DNA from: Chlamydiales bacterium
GTDB lineage: Bacteria; Chlamydiota; Chlamydiia; Chlamydiales; JACKPQ01
Direction of reading: 5' to 3'
Assembly (NCBI GenBank): GCA_024233455.1
Contig: JACKPP010000001.1
Span: 496,001-560,000, forward strand
DNA: 64,000 bases
The position numbers were made by a program, and so were the translations under genes. The notes below the pieces were generated by a model. It made no database searches. It was not told where the DNA came from and saw only the letters and a program-made list of their open reading frames with translations. Shown here in pieces: positions 59,902 to 64,000 of the stretch (its first letter is position 1; each line of letters starts with the position of its first letter).

Positions 59902-60996
59902 ATGTATAGCTTTCGTCACCACCATTTATTAAAAATTTTAACGTCCTTTGAGACCAGTCGCATGCCTCTTGATGCGTATTTAGCCCGCTATTTTAGAGAA
60001 ACGAAAGCCGTTGGATCTAAGGATCGTAAGGTGATTTGCGAGACACTTTATACCATGATGCGCTGGAAAGGTTTGATTGATGCCCAAATTGAAAAGCCGG
60101 CAAGCTGGGAAAAGCGCTTAGCGGCCTATCCCACTTTTCGAGAAAATATTGCACATTTTCCCTTGCATGTGCAGGTGAGTTTTCCAAAATTTCTTTACTC
60201 ACTTTTTGCCAATGCCTACCCAGAACAGGTTCAAGCTCTTTGCCAGGCACTAAATACAGCCGCTCCCACTACCATCCGCGTAAATTTGCTTAAAACCCAG
60301 CGACAAACGCTTATTGATACCTTTCCCCAAGCGGTGCCAACAACGCATGCCGATACAGGTCTTACTTTTCCCAAAAAGATTAATTTTTTTGCATCTCCGG
60401 AATTTAAAAAAGGGTTTTTCGAAATCCAAGATGAAGCAAGCCAGCTCGTTGCAACCCATGTACGAGCCAAGCCAGGTGACCACGTTTTGGATTATTGTGC
60501 CGGGGCCGGAGGGAAAACCCTGGCTATCGCGCCCGGATTGGAAGGAGCCGGGCAGTTATACCTATATGATATCCGACCACATGCTCTTGCAGAAGCTAAA
60601 AAAAGGTTAAAACGCGCTGGGGTGCAAAATGCCCAAATCTTAGATGGTGACAAGCTAAAAAAATACCACAATAAAATGGATTGGGTGCTGGTAGATGCTC
60701 CCTGTTCTGGCACGGGAACGCTGCGGCGTAATCCCGATATGAAGTGGAAAATAACCCCTGACATGATTGACCAGCTTATTCACACCCAGAGGGAAATTTT
60801 TGACAAAGCGCTGCAATTTTTAAAACCTGGTGGAACGATTGTCTACGCCACATGTAGTATTTTACCCTGTGAAAATCAAGATCAAGTCGCATACTTTCAA
60901 AAAATCTATGATCTCAAAGCTCAAGCACCTGCCTTTCAGTCTTTACCAGCCCTGGGAGAAATGGATGGCTTCTTTTCGCAGAATTTGATACACTGA
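59902..60996 (+). CDS. RsmB/NOP-type RNA (cytosine-5) methyltransferase
   Basis: The 364-residue protein has an N-terminal NusB-like helical domain and a SAM methyltransferase domain with VLDYCAGAGGKTLAIAP (motif I), the cysteine motif VDAPCSGTGTLRRNPDMKW, and the nucleophile in YATCSILPCENQDQV. It methylates cytosine in rRNA or tRNA; the target is not certain, so I give no symbol. I start at the ATG at 59902; an in-frame ATG at 59863 lies inside the divergent doxX-like gene. No clear ribosome site is present. The next gene begins 5 bp after its stop. Confidence 0.93.
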   Translation: MYSFRHHHLLKILTSFETSRMPLDAYLARYFRETKAVGSKDRKVICETLYTMMRWKGLIDAQIEKPASWEKRLAAYPTFRENIAHFPLHVQVSFPKFLYSLFANAYPEQVQALCQALNTAAPTTIRVNLLKTQRQTLIDTFPQAVPTTHADTGLTFPKKINFFASPEFKKGFFEIQDEASQLVATHVRAKPGDHVLDYCAGAGGKTLAIAPGLEGAGQLYLYDIRPHALAEAKKRLKRAGVQNAQILDGDKLKKYHNKMDWVLVDAPCSGTGTLRRNPDMKWKITPDMIDQLIHTQREIFDKALQFLKPGGTIVYATCSILPCENQDQVAYFQKIYDLKAQAPAFQSLPALGEMDGFFSQNLIH

Positions 60997-61001
60997 AGGG
61001 C

Positions 61002-62030
61002 ATGAAAAAAGCTTTACTAACCCTGTTAATTATTCCTTTGTTGTTATGTGCTGATGAGCCGAGCATGGCCATTCATAATCGTCCTCTGATCAAAGTAAAC
61101 GGTCGCACTATTTCGGTTATCGACGTCATGAAGAAGATGAATGCTTTCATTTATCAAAATTATCCACATGCCATCAACAACAAAGCCATGCTCTACCAAT
61201 TTTATTCAGGCAATTGGCGTTCTACTCTCGATGAAATGATTAACAGCGAGCTTATGCTCCTAGAAGCTGAAGCTAAAGAAATCAAGGTGAGCGATGCCGA
61301 TGTGCGCGAAAAGGTTGAAGAGCGCTATGGACCTAATGTTATGGAGAAGCTTCACTCTATCGATTTATCCCTGGAAGAAGCACGCACCTTGGTCCATACC
61401 GAGATTGTAGTTGAACGGGTCATGTGGATGAATGTGCACCAAAAAGCTCTTCAAGAAGTCACTCCCCAGAAGGTAAAAGACGCCTATGCTGCATTCGTAC
61501 AAGCCAATCCTCCAACTGAAAAATGGACCTACCAAGTTCTATCGGTCCGAGGACAAAATGAGGAGCTATGTAAAAGAATTTCATCCGAGGCCGCTAAAAT
61601 TACTGGATTGAAAATTGGAGATCTCAATCAGGCAGCCGTAGATATCAGCGAGAGTTTTAAAGAAGAACCCGAGCTACCAAAAATTACCGTTTCTGAGGAG
61701 TTCGACCTGGAGAGCCCTCAACTATCCGAGCAGCATCGCGCGGTTTTAGAATGCATGCAACCAAACTCTTACAGCGATCCCATTCCACAGAAAAGCCGTG
61801 TGGATGGCAGTACTGTGTGGCGCATTTTTCACCTCAAAGATAAAGAAAAAGTGGTTCCGCCTGAATTTGAAGCTATCTCCGAGCGCATAAAAAACCAACT
61901 TTTGCAAGAGCGCTTTGTGTATCACACAGAGAATTACTACAAAAAATTGCGTGAGCAGTACAACATGACTAAACAGCAAGTCGACACCCTCATTCCACAA
62001 GACATCACGCCTTTCCAATTCAATCAGTGA
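61002..62030 (+). CDS. SurA-like periplasmic chaperone / parvulin-type protein
   Basis: The 342-residue protein has a signal peptide (KKALLTLLIIPLLLCADEP) and a SurA N-terminal domain: LIKVNGRTISVIDVMKKM, INSELMLLEAEAKEIKVSDADV. The C-terminal half (RVDGSTVWRIFHLKDKEKVVPPEFEAI, ERIKNQLLQERF) has the ending of SurA proteins, but a full parvulin PPIase domain is not obvious. It probably escorts outer-membrane proteins in the periplasm. It sits between an RsmB-type methyltransferase and rsmA; I recall a similar SurA-like gene next to rsmA in Chlamydia. Confidence 0.85.
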   Translation: MKKALLTLLIIPLLLCADEPSMAIHNRPLIKVNGRTISVIDVMKKMNAFIYQNYPHAINNKAMLYQFYSGNWRSTLDEMINSELMLLEAEAKEIKVSDADVREKVEERYGPNVMEKLHSIDLSLEEARTLVHTEIVVERVMWMNVHQKALQEVTPQKVKDAYAAFVQANPPTEKWTYQVLSVRGQNEELCKRISSEAAKITGLKIGDLNQAAVDISESFKEEPELPKITVSEEFDLESPQLSEQHRAVLECMQPNSYSDPIPQKSRVDGSTVWRIFHLKDKEKVVPPEFEAISERIKNQLLQERFVYHTENYYKKLREQYNMTKQQVDTLIPQDITPFQFNQ

Positions 62031-62067
62031 TTGAGCTTCTAAGTTTTCACTATTTTTACAGACAGAA

Positions 62068-62796
62068 ATGAAACCAAAAAAAGCTCTTTCACAAAACTTT
62101 TTGGTCGATGATGCGGTGGTAAATGCATTTGTAGATGCTGCATGCGTTGCAGCTGGCGAAACCATCGTCGAAATTGGGCCCGGTTATGGCGCCATCACCA
62201 AAGCATTACTCAAAAAAGGTGCCCATGTTCTAGGTATTGAAATTGACCCTCATTTAGCTAAAAAACTGAAAGCACCTAATTTAGAAATCGTTGAAGGAGA
62301 CGCGCTCACTTTTGACTACACCCGCCATCCTACGAACAAAGTTGTGGCCAACCTGCCCTTTCAAATAGCCACCCCTCTGATTATAAAATTGATACAACTC
62401 CCCTTCAATAGCATCACTATTATGATACAAAAAGAGGTAGGCGAAAGTCTCATTGCTCAGCCTAGTACTTCTGCCTACAGTCCTATTACCCTGCAAACTC
62501 AAAATCTTTGCGCTGCTAGATACTTATTTACAGTCCCCTCATCAGCATTTCATCCCCAGCCCAAGATAGAGGCAGCAGCCATTCAACTCATTCCTCACCC
62601 GCCCCTATACTCTTTAGATATGCAATTTGTCGCCTGCGCTTTTCGGCAAAGGCGTAAAATGCTCAAGAGCGCATTAAAAGACACCTATCCCGAAATCAAA
62701 AATGTCATGCAAGATCTCAATCTTGACCTTACAGCTAGAGCTGAAAATCTGACCCTGGAAGAATTCGCCAAACTATATAATAAACTCTTTGCCTAA
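62068..62796 (+). CDS. rsmA: 16S rRNA dimethyladenosine transferase
   Basis: RsmA (KsgA) dimethylates two adjacent adenosines near the 3' end of 16S rRNA. The 242-residue protein has KKALSQNFLVDDAVVNAFVD, VEIGPGYGAITKALLKKGAHVLGIEID (SAM motif I) and VVANLPFQIATPLIIKL, where Phe replaces the usual Tyr of NLPY. The short C-terminal domain is present. It is slightly shorter than the E. coli protein. Confidence 0.95.
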   Translation: MKPKKALSQNFLVDDAVVNAFVDAACVAAGETIVEIGPGYGAITKALLKKGAHVLGIEIDPHLAKKLKAPNLEIVEGDALTFDYTRHPTNKVVANLPFQIATPLIIKLIQLPFNSITIMIQKEVGESLIAQPSTSAYSPITLQTQNLCAARYLFTVPSSAFHPQPKIEAAAIQLIPHPPLYSLDMQFVACAFRQRRKMLKSALKDTYPEIKNVMQDLNLDLTARAENLTLEEFAKLYNKLFA

Positions 62797-62844
62797 AAAA
62801 GTTCTTTACGATAACTTTGCAAGCTACAAATCTCAACTCGGGGT

Positions 62845-62878
62845 TTTAGAGAAGTTCTGGTGAAGAACAGACTCTAAA
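62845..62878. repeat. Extended hairpin between rsmA and the glycosyltransferase gene
   Basis: TTTAGAG (62845-62851) pairs with CTCTAAA (62872-62878) and an inner GTTCT pairs with AGAAC around a GGTGA loop. No T run follows, so it may be a structured leader of the next gene or a weak terminator. Confidence 0.45.
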
Positions 62879-62914
62879 TTACCTCCAGCTGAGTGACATA
62901 CACTTGGAGTTGCA

Positions 62915-63820
62915 ATGATGAAACGTTTTATTCTGTTTTTGACCATTCTTTTTAGTAGTTTGGTGGGGGAGGAATTTCTCACATTTGAGCAGGCCTGTGG
63001 CGCACGCGCGAGGCATTACAACTTTAGAGATTCTGATGACTTCGCCCAAGCCTATAATCTCAATCATTTTGCTAAGGTTACACCGAGCGAGTCACCAAGG
63101 ATTCCCAAGCTGATCCATATCATTTGGTTTGGCTCGTCTTTACCCAGCAAATATGATCCATTTATCGAGTCCTGGAAGGAACACCACCCAGACTGGACTG
63201 TCAAGTTATGGGCGGATGACGATATTGGCTCGTTTCCCTTAGTAACCGGGGAAAAGATCTTTGAAGCCACAAATTTGGGCCAACGGTCTGATATTTTTCG
63301 CTACGAGCTACTCAATTATTATGGTGGCCTTTATGTGGACGCAGATTTTTTCTGTTTAAAGCCGCATGATATTCTCCACCACACCTGCGATTTTTACTCA
63401 GCAATGGATGGAAGAACAGTCTATAATGGCATCATCGCTTCTGCTCCCAATCACCCAATTATCCAGCACTGCCTGCAGGAAATTAAGAAAATCACAAAGT
63501 TTACTGATGGCGTCAGCGCAATTGTAGGACAAACAGGTCCACGCTTGATGACGCGTACCATCACCGATTTCTTGCGTAAATCCAAAGAAGGCGTCATCGT
63601 TTATCCCACCGTTTATTTCTACTCATTCCCCAGTTCGCTCAGGTCCAAATTTTGGCGGAATAATCAAGCCAATTTTGACGTGGCCAAGCCTTATATGAAA
63701 CCCCATGCTTTTGGTTTGCACATGTGGGCACACTCATGGATGAAATCTAGTAGGCCTCCTGTTGCAAGACCTCCTAGAGCCAGACCACCTAATACAAGAC
63801 AAACTCGATCGGAAGCCTAA
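62915..63820 (+). CDS. Secreted GT32-like glycosyltransferase (DXD sugar-binding family)
   Basis: The 301-residue protein has a signal peptide (MKRFILFLTILFSSLVGEE). The core is that of OCH1/toxin-type glycosyltransferases: IPKLIHIIWFGSSLPSKYDPF, WKEHHPDWTVKLWADDDI, RSDIFRYELLNYYGGLYVDADFFCL with the metal-binding DxD, and NGIIASAPNHPII. The last 25 residues are an unusual Arg/Pro tail with RPPVARPPRARPP. Family members transfer a sugar from a nucleotide sugar to a protein, lipid or glycan. A signal sequence in an intracellular bacterium makes export and action on surface or host glycans plausible. The stop overlaps the convergent partial gene by 4 bp. Confidence 0.85.
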   Translation: MMKRFILFLTILFSSLVGEEFLTFEQACGARARHYNFRDSDDFAQAYNLNHFAKVTPSESPRIPKLIHIIWFGSSLPSKYDPFIESWKEHHPDWTVKLWADDDIGSFPLVTGEKIFEATNLGQRSDIFRYELLNYYGGLYVDADFFCLKPHDILHHTCDFYSAMDGRTVYNGIIASAPNHPIIQHCLQEIKKITKFTDGVSAIVGQTGPRLMTRTITDFLRKSKEGVIVYPTVYFYSFPSSLRSKFWRNNQANFDVAKPYMKPHAFGLHMWAHSWMKSSRPPVARPPRARPPNTRQTRSEA

Positions 63821-64000
63821 TGCATGGTTTTTTTGGTGTGAATTTTAGTAATCGCTAAGATAACACATATAAGTGTCAGCAGGGCAGACAGAATAAATCT
63901 AAGAGGCTTGTTATTCCAAAGCGCCCAAAGTGGACGCAGTGCAACTTCTGAGCTGGCATGCAGAGCTGCCTTAATTAGTGGCTTGCCGCTCTCATCACTT
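63817..64000 (-). CDS. C-terminal part of a membrane protein (runs off the right edge)
   Basis: On the minus strand an open frame enters at the window end and stops at TAG (63817-63819). About 60 residues are visible, including a single strong membrane helix RFILSALLTLICVILAI followed by a basic tail (TKIHTKKTMH). The upstream part is helical (SGKPLIKAALHASSEVALR). Family cannot be named from this fragment. Confidence 0.6.
   Translation of the reverse strand, partial: SDESGKPLIKAALHASSEVALRPLWALWNNKPLRFILSALLTLICVILAITKIHTKKTMH

Noticed and set aside
1..64000. CRISPR array, prophage or rRNA operon
   Set aside because: No regularly spaced direct repeats, phage structural genes or rRNA cores were seen anywhere in the window.

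Overview
The window looks like chromosomal DNA of a member of the Chlamydiota outside the Chlamydiaceae, i.e. a Parachlamydiales-type symbiont of amoebae or other protists. Several gene orders are ones I recall as typical of chlamydiae: dapF-clpP-glyA, xerC next to an ABC-F gene, rnz-lon-tsaB-rpsU-dnaJ, and gapA-rplQ-rpoA-rpsK-rpsM-secY through rplC, followed by an inclusion-membrane-like block and fmt-lpxA-fabZ-lpxC-lnt. The extra content (photolyase, alanine dehydrogenase, TnpB, proteins with ankyrin, LRR, patatin or RING domains) points to an environmental lineage with a larger genome. Species cannot be named from this sequence alone.

Layout. 1-6.8 kb is an accessory island: a giant patatin/ankyrin protein with an NB-ARC-like tail whose P-loop is destroyed, a small helical protein, and a kinase-like/ankyrin/LRR protein. 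6.8-10.4 kb is a SWIM-SNF2 helicase. 10.5-16.1 kb holds amino-acid dehydrogenases (ldh, ald), then dapF, clpP and glyA. 16.3-18.4 kb holds the zinc-ribbon protein CdsZ, the RNase P RNA and a secreted phosphohydrolase. 18.4-22 kb holds xerC, an ABC-F ATPase, a small protein and a lipoprotein. 22.0-23.3 kb is an IS605-type tnpB-only element. 23.5-26.2 kb holds a photolyase and an unrecognised protein. A MITE pair follows at 26.3-26.5 kb. 26.5-33.5 kb holds rnz, a rhomboid protease, an HldE-type nucleotidyltransferase, lon, tsaB, rpsU and dnaJ. 33.5-37 kb is a second accessory block: a secreted protein, a three-gene overlapping operon of unknown function, a RING-H2 protein ending in a CaaX-like box, and tRNA-Leu.

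37-52 kb is the ribosomal protein/secY/rpoA superoperon, all on the minus strand, with gapA and a conserved chlamydial hypothetical at its end. An Inc-like membrane protein and a second MITE copy sit between gapA and rplQ. 52-54.6 kb has three successive membrane-protein genes at the place where Chlamydiaceae carry an inclusion-membrane gene. 54.6-59.9 kb is fmt and early lipid A synthesis (lpxA, fabZ, lpxC), lnt and a DoxX protein. 59.9-62.8 kb is an RsmB-type methyltransferase, a SurA-like chaperone and rsmA. The window ends in a secreted GT32-like glycosyltransferase and the tail of a membrane protein.

The main unusual items are the RING-H2/CaaX protein, the patatin-ankyrin-NB-ARC-like protein, a MITE family with two nearly identical 166-bp copies plus a collapsed 40-bp copy, a G6 tract that fuses dapF out of frame into ald, a TnpB gene whose promoter predicts a leaderless mRNA, and the overlapping three-gene operon at 34.3-35.4 kb.
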